Shown: positions 25,485 to 35,490, counted from the stretch's first letter. The stretch: 64,000 nt of DNA from Mycoplasma phocoenae (GCF_012934855.1 NZ_CP051481.1:496001-560000); one strand, 5' to 3'. Notes: generated by a model not told the origin, from the letters alone. A program made the numbers and translations.

Positions 25485-26054
25485 ATGATAGAAACAATAT
25501 TATTGAGCGATGTGCAAAATCCTTATACCGATGACAATGGAGGTTTTCTTACAAGAAACATCGGTATATTACTTTTAGCTATACTTCTTGGGCTTATATT
25601 CATTTTTGTTGTGTACAAAACAATCAAGGGAATGTATTCAAAGAAAAAAGCTGTTATCGCAAAAAAAAGACAAAACGAAATAAACAAGGAACTTTACCGT
25701 GAATATATTGTTGCGATTTGCGAAATTATTCGTTATTCACAAAAACAAATTGATGATTTTGAAGTAAGTATTGGACAATATAAAATGAGTGAAGTAAACA
25801 ACGGTGGGGTTAAATTAATTCACAAACTATTGAATCGAGATGATTTTAAAGACTTTAGAGAAAATGATTCATATGAAGACTTTGTTGCTAAGTTAGAAAC
25901 ATTCACACGCTTCAAGCCAACAGTTTGAAAAAGTAAACTATTATCTGAAATAAATTATTTTGAAAATTTAGAATCAAAATTAGAAAAAGATACAAAATAT
26001 TTTGAATACCAAAACAAAATAAGAAAAAGTATAGAGGAAAAATATTATGAGTAA
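25485..26054 (+). CDS. uncharacterised single-pass membrane protein upstream of pgsA
   Basis: 189 residues, with AAAAGGAG before the ATG and a TATAAT box at 25457-25462. A short polar N-terminus is followed by one hydrophobic helix (residues about 26-46, NIGILLLAILLGLIFIFVVY), then a basic linker and a mainly helical cytoplasmic domain of about 130 residues. The stop overlaps the pgsA start by eight bases, so the two are co-translated; this hints at a membrane-lipid connection but does not prove it. I do not recognise a characterised family. Confidence 0.8.
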
Positions 26055-26691
26055 AAAATTCAATAAAAAAATTCCTAACTATTTAACAATTGCAAGAATT
26101 TTATTCGCAATAATATTCATTATAATCATGAGTGTTATGCAGGGCGTTTCAATTCATGGCACAGCATTCTTTATCTTATACTGAATCAACGTTGTTATAT
26201 TCGCAGTAGCAATGGTAACAGATTTTGCTGACGGATACCTAGCGCGTAAATATGACGCTGTATCAACTTTCGGAAAAATATTTGATCCAATTGCGGATAA
26301 AATCATGACTGTATCAATGATGTTATTCTTAATCTTAACTCAATTCAGTTACATTCCATTAATCGTTCTTATCATTGTCAGAGACATTATTGTTGATGGT
26401 TCAAGAATGTTTGCGGTATCACGTAATATCAACGTAGCTGCTTCATGATGAGGAAAAATTAAAACTATATTAGTTTCATTGGCATTATTATGCGTATCGC
26501 TTTCTGCACCATTCTTATACAACAACGCAGATACATGATCACTAAATCAACTATATATTAACATTCCTTTAATGGCGGGTTGCTTGGTATCATGAATAAG
26601 CGGTACAATTTATATATCTAAATATTTAAAAGGTATAAAACAAACTAATGTTTTAATAGAAACCGAACAAACAAACAACGATATTGAATAA
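26047..26691 (+). CDS. pgsA: CDP-diacylglycerol-glycerol-3-phosphate phosphatidyltransferase
   Basis: 214 residues, integral membrane enzyme of phosphatidylglycerol synthesis. The CDP-alcohol phosphotransferase motif (D-G-x2-A-R-x8-G-x3-D-x3-D) is complete as DGYLARKYDAVSTFGKIFDP followed by IADK. The typical start is MSKKFNKKIPNYLTIARI, and about five hydrophobic helices follow. Starts inside the preceding gene; a clear terminator follows. Confidence 0.95.
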
Positions 26692-26702
26692 AAATTAATT
26701 TG

Positions 26703-26737
26703 AATAATGCCGATAAGACTCGGCGTTATTTTTTTTA
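26703..26737 (+). terminator. pgsA terminator
   Basis: AATAATGCCGA pairs with TCGGCGTTATT (one G-T pair), then eight Ts. Confidence 0.88.
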
Positions 26738-26745
26738 AAAATAAA

Positions 26746-26766
26746 AAACACCCGCACGAGGTGTTT
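26746..26766 (-). terminator. terminator of the 67-residue gene
   Basis: AAACACC and GGTGTTT pair across a seven-base loop, followed on the minus strand by a T run. Convergent with the pgsA terminator. Confidence 0.75.
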
Positions 26767-26779
26767 AATAATTTATTTA

Positions 26780-26983
26780 TTATTTGATAAGTTTTTCAAG
26801 AGTTTCAACTCTTTTTGTTAAATCGAAAATCATTTCTTTCAAATCTGTGAAAGATAATCATTTTTCGCCATTGTCATTAAATTTTCTTTTTTGTGAATTA
26901 AATGAATTGTTTCTATTTGGTCTGAATGATTTATTAAATGATCCCCTTTTGTTATTGTCATTTCTTCTGTTTGTTGATTCCAT
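26780..26983 (-). CDS. 67-residue basic protein with coiled-coil tail
   Basis: Read with UGA as Trp from an ATG with AAGGAT upstream, and followed by its own terminator, both of which support a real gene. The N-terminal 40 residues are Asn/Arg/Lys-rich and look disordered (NRRNDNNKRGSFNKSFRPNR); the last 25 form an amphipathic helix (SFTDLKEMIFDLTKRVETL). Composition suggests nucleic-acid or ribosome contact. I recognise no family. The opposite strand is also open, but without a start site. Confidence 0.65.
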
Positions 26984-27161
26984 ATTGTATCCTTGTTTCT
27001 ATTTATTATTATCGTTTAATATCAAAAATCTTAATGCATACTAAACATTGTTAAATAGCCATAGCAATATTTCTTATTTGATTGAGAATCCTGAGTGAGT
27101 TATATATTAAACTATGCAAGTATAACACATATAAATTTTTATTTATTTAAATATAAAAAAA

Positions 27162-27179
27162 AGATACCCTAAGGTATCT
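27162..27179 (-). terminator. terminator of the first tRNA-Ile
   Basis: AGATACC-CTAA-GGTATCT hairpin with a T run on the minus strand, about 17 bases after the tRNA 3' CCA. Confidence 0.8.
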
Positions 27180-27195
27180 GGTCATTTTCATGAAA

Positions 27196-27272
27196 TGGTG
27201 CGAACGAATGGGATCGAACCATCGACCTCACGATTATCAGTCGTGTGCTCTAACCAGCTGAGCTACGCTCGC
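27196..27272 (-). tRNA. tRNA-Ile (anticodon GAU), copy 1
   Basis: 77 bases including an encoded CCA. The acceptor stem GCGAGCG pairs with CGTTCGC, the D arm reads AGCTCAGCTGGTTAGAGC, the anticodon loop is CTGATAA (GAU), and the T arm contains GGTTCGATCC. Identical base for base to the copy at 27748-27824. Confidence 0.97.
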
Positions 27273-27707
27273 ATAACTAAATGCTAATTTATTATACAGT
27301 AAAAACAGTATTTTTTTAAAAATTAAATGTTTTTATTTTTATGCTTAAAAATTGTGTAAAACGGGATAAAAAGTTTTTAAGTAGTTGTGTGTGATTTTAT
27401 TTATTATCAATAACATATATACAATGGCTGTTGAATTTAATTTAATCACCAATTAAGCGATTTTGTTATGTATTAGTTATTTACTGTTGTTATTATTAAA
27501 ACACTCATAGATTTGCTAATACAAGTCATAATCGACAAATGTCTTGACAATTAAATAAAGCACTGCTTGTGTAATTAATGAACATTGTTTTTTTACTAGC
27601 ATGATGCGTCTTTTTGATTTTTTTGTTTTGTTGAAACTTGTTTTCAAACAGCTACACCTATGCAATAAATATATTATTTTGTAATAGTTTATCATTACAA
27701 CAACAAA
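27273..27707. other. noncoding spacer between the two tRNA-Ile genes
   Basis: About 435 AT-rich bases. One 73-codon frame on the minus strand starts inside the tRNA terminator and has no ribosome binding site or composition support. I see no other gene; promoters for copy 1 are presumably here but no strong -35/-10 pair stands out. Confidence 0.5.
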
Positions 27708-27731
27708 AAAAATACCCATTAGGGTATTTTT
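27708..27731 (-). terminator. terminator of the second tRNA-Ile
   Basis: AAAAATACCC-ATTA-GGGTATTTTT, the same position relative to its tRNA as the copy-1 hairpin but with different stem bases, showing compensated change. Confidence 0.85.
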
Positions 27732-27747
27732 GGTCATTTTAATGAAA

Positions 27748-27824
27748 TGGTGCGAACGAATGGGATCGAACCATCGACCTCACGATTATCAGTCGTGTGC
27801 TCTAACCAGCTGAGCTACGCTCGC
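27748..27824 (-). tRNA. tRNA-Ile (anticodon GAU), copy 2
   Basis: 77 bases with encoded CCA, identical to copy 1. The similarity continues about 17 bases past the CCA (GGTCATTTT-ATGAAA block), so the duplicated unit included the 3' flank. Lies directly downstream of rpsI. Confidence 0.97.
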
Positions 27825-27870
27825 ATATATAACAAAGCAAATATGTGCTCTGTTATGAATATTGTATAAA

Positions 27871-28263
27871 TTAACGTTTTGAGAATTGTCTTGCACGACG
27901 TGCTTTACGTAGTCCGAATTTTTTACGTTCTTTAGCTCTAGCATCACGTGTTAACATTCCAGCTGCTTTTAAAGCTGGACGGTAATCTGCGCTAGCTTCT
28001 AATAATGCACGGGCAATACCTAATCTAATAGCCCCAGCTTGTCCTGATAGCCCTCCACCATTAACGTTAGCAACTATGTCAAATTTACCAACTGTTTCTG
28101 TTAATCCAAATGGTTGTAAAGCATCTTTTAATAAGATATCACTTTTTAAATATTCTCTAGCTTCTACTTTGTTAATTAGGAATTTTCCTGTTCCTGGTTT
28201 AACGTAAACTCTAGCTACTGAACTTTTACGACGTCCTAGTCCATAGTATTTTAAATCTGCCAT
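27871..28263 (-). CDS. rpsI: ribosomal protein S9
   Basis: 130 residues, the usual length. The start ([21 protein letters not shown]) and the C-terminal basic tail ([16 protein letters not shown]), which reaches the P-site tRNA, are both typical. Two bases after the rplM stop, the conserved rplM-rpsI pair. Confidence 0.98.
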   Translation of the reverse strand: MADLKYYGLGRRKSSVARVYVKPGTGKFLINKVEAREYLKSDILLKDALQPFGLTETVGKFDIVANVNGGGLSGQAGAIRLGIARALLEASADYRPALKAAGMLTRDARAKERKKFGLRKARRARQFSKR

Positions 28264-28265
28264 AA

Positions 28266-28700
28266 TTATTTAACCTCGATTGCTATTGGTTGTTGTGCTT
28301 CGTGTTTGTGTTCTGAACCTGCATACACGTATAAATTTTTGAATTGTTTTCTACCTAATTTTGTATGTGGTAGCATTCCTTTAATCGCTTTTTCAACTAG
28401 AGCTGTTGGTTTTTTAGCTCTTAAATCTTTAGCGTTAATTTCTTTTAATCCACCAGGGTATCCTGAGTGTGAGTAGTACATTTTATCTTGCTCTTTGTTG
28501 GCTGTAAGAACAACTTCTTGAGCATTAATGATAATAACATTGTCCCCCATGTCAACGTTTGGAGTAAATGTTGGTTTATTTTTTCCTCTAAGGATTGATG
28601 CAACTTGAGCGCTTAAACGACCTAATACTTGTCCTTTAGCATCAATGATGTATCATTTTTTTTCCACTTCTAAGTGTTTAATAATTGTTGTTTGACGCAT
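28266..28700 (-). CDS. rplM: ribosomal protein L13
   Basis: 144 residues from the ATG at 28700; one UGA Trp near the start hides the N-terminus under the standard code. [25 protein letters not shown]-like and [17 protein letters not shown] blocks are in order. Binds 23S rRNA early in assembly. First of the rplM-rpsI pair, 50 bases after rsmE. Confidence 0.98.
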
Positions 28701-28750
28701 GTTGTTTCCTTTTAATGTATTTAAATAATGCTGTTTGTATTTGGTTACAA

Positions 28751-29416
28751 TTATTCATTAACTCTTGACAAAACATATAAACAGGCAGTCTCTGCCCTAA
28801 GAATTGTTTTTGTTAATTTAAGAATTGTAAAGTTGTTTTGCAGCGCAAGGTTGACTTCAGTATCTGAAAAGCCACCTTCGGGACCTATAACAAATAATGA
28901 ATCACTCGGATATGATGCAATATTTGCTGCGCTAGTTTTTTCGTGAGCTAGATATTTATTTTTAAATTCTAGTGTTATTATTTTATCAAATTTTTTTATT
29001 TTATTTAAAAAAGGTTGACGATTTCTAAATGATTGTTGTGAAGCTTCGAAAATTATCTTCTCAAAACGGTCTCTTTTTCTTTCGAAATCAGTCTCTTTCA
29101 GTTCACAATATTGACTTATGAAAGGATAAAATTCTGTAACACCAAGCTCAGTTGCTTTTTGTAAAACTAATTCAAAATTTTTTCAACTAATTAATGGTAT
29201 TGCTAAGGCAACGGGTTTTTCATATTCATGATTTAAATTAAGTTTTTGAATAATTTTGGCTTTTTCCTGCTCTAAAACGCATTCATAAAATTCTTCTTCA
29301 AATACGCATATGAAATGTTTATTGATTTGTCTTGCCACTTTCATATGTTTTAATGTTTCTTTTGTTAATTCAAAGAAATCGCTATTTAGTTTTTTTTCTA
29401 CAATAAAACGCATCAT
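28751..29416 (-). CDS. rsmE: 16S rRNA m3U1498 methyltransferase
   Basis: 221 residues, a SPOUT-fold methylase of the small subunit decoding region. The C-terminal knot is clear: LFVIGPEGGFSDTEVNLA followed by KLTKTILRAETA. The N-terminal PUA-like part starts MRFIVEKKL. Two adjacent ATGs (29416 and 29413) are possible starts; there is no Shine-Dalgarno sequence, and a TATAAT box at 29425-29430 lies eight bases before the first, so the message may be leaderless. Confidence 0.94.
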
Positions 29417-29424
29417 AATAGTAG

Positions 29425-29430
29425 ATTATA
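29425..29430 (-). promoter_or_regulatory. -10 box of rsmE
   Basis: TATAAT on the minus strand, eight bases before the first possible ATG. The -35 region is AT-rich without a good match. Confidence 0.5.
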
Positions 29431-29478
29431 CTAAATACCTATGTATTTATTTAATCTTGATATAAATTAATTAAATAA

Positions 29479-29501
29479 AAAGTTCGGTAATCCCGAACTT
29501 T
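29479..29501. terminator. terminator after ftsZ
   Basis: AAAGTTCGG-TAATC-CCGAACTTT, nine-base perfect stem with T-rich flanks on both strands. Confidence 0.88.
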
Positions 29502-29550
29502 GTTTTTTAAAAAAAATTTACAGTATTTTAATTTCTTCAAGACATCGAAA

Positions 29551-30702
29551 TTACCCAAATACATCTTCAAGTAAATTTTCGTTTGTGAAATCGTTTGTAT
29601 CAGCGAAATTATTAGCAATGTAATCATTCGCATTCGAAGCATTTAACGAGATTTCTCTTGTGCTTTCTGATTCGAATTGAATATTAGAATTCAATATTTT
29701 TGCATTAACTTCTTCGTGAATTTGTTGCGTACTTTTAGGCACATCCGAGTTTATTCCAGCAGCAATAATAGTTACTGTTAAACTATCAGCGCTTTCTTTA
29801 TTTTTATCAGCTATTTGGTGATAACCAAACATAATCTCAACATCTTGTCCAATAATTTCTTTTACTGTGTTTGCAACTGTTTTTATGTCATTTAAAGTCC
29901 CATTTGAACCAATTGCAACATGTACCATACATTCTTTAGCACCGATAATGTTCGTTTCAAGCACCGGGCTTTTTAAAGCATTAGTCACAGCTACTTGAGC
30001 TTTGTCTGTTCCACTTGCTTTACCTATACCAACTACAATTTCTCCAGGATTATTTAATATTAAACTTTGTAAATCAGCAAAATCAAGATTGATAGCTGAA
30101 GGCATTGTTGTAATATCAATAATTGAACGAATCAATTGTTTTAATGTTTTGTTCGAATATTTTCAACTGTCATTCAATGGTAATTCACCGAATGCATTTA
30201 TTAATTTTTCATTGCTTACAATAATATATCCATCAACGTGTTTTTTTAATTCTTCCAAACCTTGTTTGGCAACACGCATTCTTTTATGTCCTTCAAATTC
30301 GAAGGGGGTAGTGATGACAGCTAATGTTAGTGCGCCTTGTTCTTTAGCCATTCTAGCTATTTCAGGACTTGCACCAGTACCTGTTCCTCCACCCATGCCT
30401 GCCGCGATAATAACTAATTCAGTATTACTAATTCTTTTTTTAATTTCTTGTTCACTTGTTAAAGCAGATTCTTTACCAATTTCTGGTTTAGCTCCTGCGC
30501 CGCGTCCGTGTTCATTACCAATTTGAAGGATCAGTTCGTCATTGGCGATGTTTTTTAATGCTTGTTTATCTGTATTAATTGCAATAAAACTAACACCTTC
30601 TACATTTACTGAGTTGATCAAACTCCGTATTGAGTTGTTGCCAGCTCCACCGACACCTAATACTTTTATTTTAGCTATACTAGTTAGTATATTATCTTCC
30701 AT
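29551..30702 (-). CDS. ftsZ: cell division protein FtsZ
   Basis: 383 residues, tubulin-like GTPase that forms the division ring. The start KIKVLGVGGAGNNSI, the tubulin signature GGGTGTGASPEIA at about residues 104-116, and the T7 loop with its NLDFADLQSLI catalytic acid are all present. The C-terminal tail is acidic and ends DVFG, without a classic FtsA-binding peptide. Begins within the last codons of ftsA (11-base overlap). One UGA Trp. Confidence 0.97.
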
Positions 30703-31891
30703 TTTTTACTCCTAGTGTATTAAACGCATTTTTTACTCATTGTCACATATTTTTCTTAAATTTAACTTGTGTCATTTCTTGAGTATTAATGATTAATGTA
30801 TCAGTGACATCATGATCACTGATGTCAATGTTTAAATAATCAATAATTGCAGTGGTTTCTAAATTAATGTTTGAACTTAGCTTTTGCGAATTAATTATTT
30901 TAAAATTGGTTACTTTATCTTTATTGTTATTATTTTGAATTGTTTGGCGAATAAAATTGTTCTCCAATAGACTAATGTTAATGTGTTTGCTATCGAACAC
31001 ATTATTCATTTTCAATAACATTTCAGCTTCGGAACTAATGTTTTTATAAAATGAGTCGATTGTATTTTTTAATTGTTGATAGTCAATATTTTTTCTGAAA
31101 ACCAAAGGGCTTTTTTGAATAGTTTTCAATGAATTTATATTCGAAATTAAATAAGTAGATAACTCAATATCAATATTGAATTTTTTAGATATAAATTGAT
31201 TCAAATCATTATATCCATAACTTAATTTTTTAAAATTAATGAAATTATTGTTGTGTAAATATGATATTGCCACGCAGTTTGGTTTAATATTAATAAACAC
31301 GTTTCGTTCTTTTTTATCAGTAATTTTTGACATATAAACTGATAAAGCTTCCGTTGAATTCACTGTTTTTAATATTTTTAATCCCATATTATTAATAATA
31401 TTTTTTATGAATTCATACTTTTCTTTTTTAATAAAACTCAAACGTTGTTTTATTTTTAAATCATAAACATATTTATTAACAAAATCAGTGTATGTGTTTG
31501 CATTAACTCATTCACCTTGAGTATTTAAATATTTCAATGACAATATTCTTTGCATTGTTAGATGACCGTTTTCTGGGTCATATTCTAACGATTTTTCAAT
31601 ATCATACGCGTTTTCTGGCGAGAATACTGAATTAATTTGAACGTTTTGTTCTTTTGTGTAAAAGTAATAATCATTTGCATCTTCAAATGATAATATAATA
31701 TGTTCTAATTTACCATTGATAATTGATTCAATGTTTTTTATTGCTAATTGACACAATGGTAAAGAATTACTAATTGGGATGTGATTATCTTTATAAAGCA
31801 CAAGGAAAGAATTATCTTCAAGCTTTTCAATGGCTTTAATAGATAATGTCTTGTCGTATATGTTAAATATTACGATGATTTTTCTTTCCAT
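30692..31891 (-). CDS. ftsA: divergent FtsA-like division protein
   Basis: 399 residues, very divergent. The assignment rests on position (mraZ-rsmH-ftsA-ftsZ) and on an actin-fold pattern: residues about 195-235 (FINIKPNCVAISYLHNNNF, then FKKLSYGYNDLNQFISKKF) follow the phosphate-2 and glycine-turn layout of FtsA, preceded by the linker STEALSVYMSK. The first phosphate motif is poorly conserved. The C-terminus has a Trp-containing amphipathic stretch (WQWVKNAFNTLG) that fits the FtsA membrane-targeting helix. Overlaps ftsZ by 11 bases. Confidence 0.75.
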
Positions 31892-31903
31892 TTTGTGTCC
31901 TTA

Positions 31904-32806
31904 TTATTTTAATTTTGTTAAAACTCTTAATGTTGCGCTTCTAGCACGGTAGTTAGTTTCTTTTTCTGTATTACTTACAGTGATTTTTTTGAACTTATAA
32001 GGTTCATCAATTTGTACTGGTAATTTATACGTTTCCGATTCTAACCTTAAACTTTTAAAGAAATTTTTAACGATTCTATCTTCAATAGAATGAAACGTTA
32101 TAATTGCTAATTTACCGTTCACTTTTAATAAGTTAAGTGATTTTTGTAGCATTTCTTGCAGAGATTCAAATTCGTTGTTGACTTCGATTCGAATAGCTTG
32201 ATATATTGCTCGACAAGGGTTTTTTTGTCTTAATATTGCAGCTGGGTATGCATTTTTAATTACTTCAGTAAGTTCAAGAGTTGTATTAATAGGTCTATTA
32301 TCTACAATTGCTTTAGCAACTCGCTTAGCGAGCTTTACATCAGCATTATTAATAAATATTCTATTAAGTTGCTCGAGTGAGTAATTATTAACAACATCAT
32401 AAGCTGTAAAATCTTGATCACGATCCATACGCATGTCTAATTTAGCTTCTTTAGAATAACTAAATCCACGTTCTGCATCATCTAATTGAGGGCTAGATAC
32501 ACCAAGATCCGCCAATATACCATCAACCGAATATACATTATGTTCGGCTAATTCATCAGTTAAATATCTAAAATCACTTTTTATGATTGTGAAATTATTA
32601 TTTATTTTTTGAAGTCTTTGGCGACCTGTTTCGATAGCACTCATATCTTTATCAAAGCAATATAAGTGTCCGTTTGTTAATTTCTCTAAAATTTTTGAGC
32701 TGTGACCAGCTCTACCTAATGTTAAGTCAACGTATATTCCGTCTTGTTTTATTTCTAAAGCGTCTATGCTTTCATTTAATAAAACTGGAATATGTAACTG
32801 ATCTAT
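31904..32806 (-). CDS. rsmH: 16S rRNA m4C1402 methyltransferase, non-AUG start
   Basis: About 300 residues. The family N-terminus (IPVLLNESIDALEIKQDGIYVDLTLG, in part) is fully encoded, but no ATG, GTG or TTG precedes it: the frame is closed by TAA just upstream and offers only ATT (32809) or ATA (32806). GGGAG ends seven bases before the ATA. The first ATG is residue 55, past SAM motif I (LGRAGHSS), so cannot be the start. Later motifs GILADLGVSSPQLD and ITFHSIEDRIVKNFF confirm the family. Start codon overlaps the mraZ TAG. Confidence 0.92.
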   Translation of the reverse strand: MDQLHIPVLLNESIDALEIKQDGIYVDLTLGRAGHSSKILEKLTNGHLYCFDKDMSAIETGRQRLQKINNNFTIIKSDFRYLTDELAEHNVYSVDGILADLGVSSPQLDDAERGFSYSKEAKLDMRMDRDQDFTAYDVVNNYSLEQLNRIFINNADVKLAKRVAKAIVDNRPINTTLELTEVIKNAYPAAILRQKNPCRAIYQAIRIEVNNEFESLQEMLQKSLNLLKVNGKLAIITFHSIEDRIVKNFFKSLRLESETYKLPVQIDEPYKFKKITVSNTEKETNYRARSATLRVLTKLK

Positions 32807-33243
32807 AATTTAACTCCCGCTTCGTAAAGCTTTTGAGCTAATTCATCAAAGTTAACTTCATCATTAAGTAAAATTTCTTGTTTTTCATAAGCTTCTTTTG
32901 CAAATATTTCAGCCATATTTCCAACACCTATAAAAACGATTTCTTTTTTGATAGCAGAACGATCTAAAAATCTTGATGGTAGAGTAATCCTTCCGGATTT
33001 ATCCATTGTCAATTCCTCCGTATTTGAAAGAATATGGCGAGACAATAATCTAAAGTCTTTATCAAGCGAATTATTGGCTTGCAATTTTTCTTCCATTTTT
33101 TTTCATTCAGCGGAACTTCTTACAGCAATGGAATTATCAAACCCATAAGTAATGAAAAATGTAGACCCAAGTTCTTCACGAAATTTCGCTGGAACAACTA
33201 GTCTATTTTTTTCATCTAACGAGCGTTCGTATTTACCATACAT
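32803..33243 (-). CDS. mraZ: transcriptional regulator MraZ
   Basis: 146 residues from the ATG at 33243, which has GGGAGG eight bases upstream; the ATG at 33249 overlaps that site too closely. It contains two AbrB-like half-repeats: YGKYERSLDEKNRLVVPAK and ELTMDKSGRITLPSRFL. MraZ binds repeats in front of its own operon and controls the division cluster. No clear GGGAG-type repeat array beyond the ribosome binding site was found in front of it here. Confidence 0.95.
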
Positions 33244-33270
33244 TCCCATTTCCTCCCACTATCTGCCATA

Positions 33271-33276
33271 ATTATA
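33271..33276 (-). promoter_or_regulatory. -10 box of the mraZ division cluster
   Basis: TATAAT on the minus strand, 27 bases before the mraZ start. A TTGCCA lies 20 bases upstream, a long spacer, so the -35 is uncertain. Confidence 0.5.
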
Positions 33277-33840
33277 CTTATATAATTCATTTTGTATGGC
33301 AAATAAATATAAAAAAATATTTCAGCTGTAAAAAATGGCGTTTAGGGTAATTTTTCTTGCATTTTTTAAATAAATTCAAAATTAATTGTTTTTCAAAATT
33401 GTTTAAAATTTTTCTAGTTTTTAGTTAGTTTTTTTAAAGTGTATTCATTTGAAATATAAAAAAAATCCACACATTTTGCAGTTTTTTTATTTATTGTGTT
33501 AAGAAAATGACTAATGACAATGATTTTTTAGAGATTTAGAAACTTGTGCGCTTGTTGTTTTATTTTTAATTATCCATAGCTAATATCACTCCAAATTACA
33601 CATGATTTTAGGCAAGAAAATTGTAATTTAAAGTTTGATATGATCAGCGATGCTTTTACAATTCACTGTATATTTTCAAATTTAATTATTTTTAAATGTG
33701 GCATAATGAAATTTGCTTTTTATTAAATTTTTAAAAAAAATTCGTCCTTGTTTTTCAGCTTATTTACACTCTTTTAGATATAAAAATAAGTTTTAAATAA
33801 ATGCATTGAATAAAATATACAAGTCAATTAATAATAAAAA
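33277..33840. other. long noncoding gap between rpmF terminator and mraZ promoter
   Basis: About 560 bases of very AT-rich sequence with no open frame over 40 codons that has a start site in either code. It could hold a small RNA or a decayed gene; I see no hairpin plus T run inside it. Confidence 0.5.
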
Positions 33841-33864
33841 AAATCAACCGTTTTAGGTTGATTT
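33841..33864 (-). terminator. terminator of the S10-spc-alpha-rpmF operon
   Basis: AAATCAACC-GTTTTA-GGTTGATTT with a T run on the minus strand, directly after rpmF. Confidence 0.88.
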
Positions 33865-33875
33865 TGTGTGATGAA

Positions 33876-34070
33876 TTATTTATCTTTTTTAGCTTTAAAA
33901 CCAGCTACTTTTTGTCCTTTATAAAAACCACAGTTTACACATAGACGGTGTGGTAAAACTGGTTCTAAACAGTTTGTACAGTTTGAATATGTGTTAGCTT
34001 TTAATGCGTGGTGGCTACGACGTAAGTGTTTACGTTGTTTAGAGGTTTTTCTCTTTGGTACAATTGCCAT
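33876..34070 (-). CDS. rpmF: ribosomal protein L32
   Basis: 64 residues with the standard start (AIVPKRKTSKQRKHLRRSHH) and the zinc-binding CTNC and CVNC pairs. Preceded by AAGGAG; 59 bases after rplQ without an intervening terminator, so probably read from the long upstream operon. Confidence 0.97.
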   Translation of the reverse strand: MAIVPKRKTSKQRKHLRRSHHALKANTYSNCTNCLEPVLPHRLCVNCGFYKGQKVAGFKAKKDK

Positions 34071-34129
34071 AATTTGTCTCCTTAAGTTTTTTTAATTAAT
34101 TGTTTTAATGTTTATAAATTTGGAGGTTA

Positions 34130-34492
34130 TTATACTAATTGTAAAATAGCCATTTCGCTTCCGTCACCTTGACGGAAACCTTTTTTGATGATACGGCAGT
34201 ATCCACCATTACGGTCTTTATAACGAGGTCCTAATACTTCAAATAAGTATTGTAACGCATCACGGTCACCTTCAGCTTTAACATCACGTAAAAAAGCTGC
34301 TGCTTCACGACGACTTGCTAAGGTGTTTTTCTTTGCTTTAGTAATCATTTTGTCTACTTTACGACGTAATTGTTTTGCTCTAGCTAAAGTTGTTTCTACT
34401 TTACCATTTACTAAACAATCAGTTACAAGTGAACGTTCAACGTGTTTTCTTCATTCAGAATTACGTCTATATAATTGCACAGGATTTGCCAT
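34130..34492 (-). CDS. rplQ: ribosomal protein L17
   Basis: 120 residues, complete when the UGA Trp in the start region (NSEWRKH) is read. [18 protein letters not shown] and the middle [13 protein letters not shown] fit the family. The start overlaps the rpoA stop as TAATG. Confidence 0.97.
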
Positions 34493-35490
34493 TATTCTTC
34501 TCCTTTATTTAAGTTTTCTTTAAAAAGTAAAATTTTGTTCATGATGTCGTCAACTGATTTTTTACCTAAGTTCTTAATATTGCTAAATTCTTCTTCTGTT
34601 AAGCTTAATAAATCTTCTACCTTACGGTATCCAGCACGGTGTAGTGCATTGATTGAACGTACAGATAATTCAAGTTTTTCAATATCCATTGAACGCATTT
34701 CATTGTTTTCTTTTTCAATTTTAACGCTATCAAATAAATTGATTTCTTCAATGTTTTCGATATTTCCAATTACTTGGAAATGAGCTATTAAGATTTGTGA
34801 AGCGTGTGATAGTGCATCTTTCGCTGTCACAGTACCGTCTGTTTCGATACGTAATTTTAATTCTTCTTCAATAACTAATGAAGCTGAGTTTAATTCTTCT
34901 ACTTCATATGAGATTTTTTTGATTGGACTAAAATCTGAATCAATAGCTAAAACTTGTCCACTTTTGATTTTTGATTCAAAACGGTTTTCGTATTCACGAA
35001 TAATACGTTTATTATCTTCAAAATCAATAAATCCTCTTCCAGCACGAATGTATAATTCGAATTCTAATTCGCCCTCGAATAAATGTGCAATTTCAAGATC
35101 TGGGTTAATAATTTCTAATCCGCTTGGAAAATCAATATCTCCAGCTGTTATTAATCCATCTTTATTTGTGTGGAAATAAATTTTAACAAATGAACCTGGG
35201 GCTTCAAAAAGTTCTTCATTGTAAATAAAACGAATTTGACGAATGTTTCCTAATAATTCTACAATGTCTTCTCTAACACCCTTTAAAATGTCGAACTCAT
35301 GGTTAACACCATTAATTTTAACTGCGAATGACGCACATGAAGTAATTGATGATAATAAAGTACGGCGTAATGCTGTCCCTAAAGTATTTGCATACCCACG
35401 AGATAGCGGTTTCAAACTAAAAGTTGAAATAAAATCATTGATTTTTTCACTTGTTAGTTCTGAATAATTGATTTTTGCCATTTTTTCCAT
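34492..35490 (-). CDS. rpoA: RNA polymerase alpha subunit
   Basis: 332 residues. N-terminal assembly domain with the KPLSRGYANTLGTALRRTLL block, a flexible linker near residues 230-255, and the C-terminal domain with LSVRSINALHRAGYRKVEDL and the helix-hairpin-helix NLGKKSVDDI. The first ATG (35490) has AGGT five bases upstream; an ATG three codons later is equally possible. Between rpsK and rplQ as in most bacteria. Confidence 0.98.
   Translation of the reverse strand: MEKMAKINYSELTSEKINDFISTFSLKPLSRGYANTLGTALRRTLLSSITSCASFAVKINGVNHEFDILKGVREDIVELLGNIRQIRFIYNEELFEAPGSFVKIYFHTNKDGLITAGDIDFPSGLEIINPDLEIAHLFEGELEFELYIRAGRGFIDFEDNKRIIREYENRFESKIKSGQVLAIDSDFSPIKKISYEVEELNSASLVIEEELKLRIETDGTVTAKDALSHASQILIAHFQVIGNIENIEEINLFDSVKIEKENNEMRSMDIEKLELSVRSINALHRAGYRKVEDLLSLTEEEFSNIKNLGKKSVDDIMNKILLFKENLNKGEE

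Noticed and set aside
27516-27737. 73-codon frame between the two tRNA-Ile genes
   Set aside because: Starts inside the tRNA terminator hairpin, has no ribosome binding site and odd composition.
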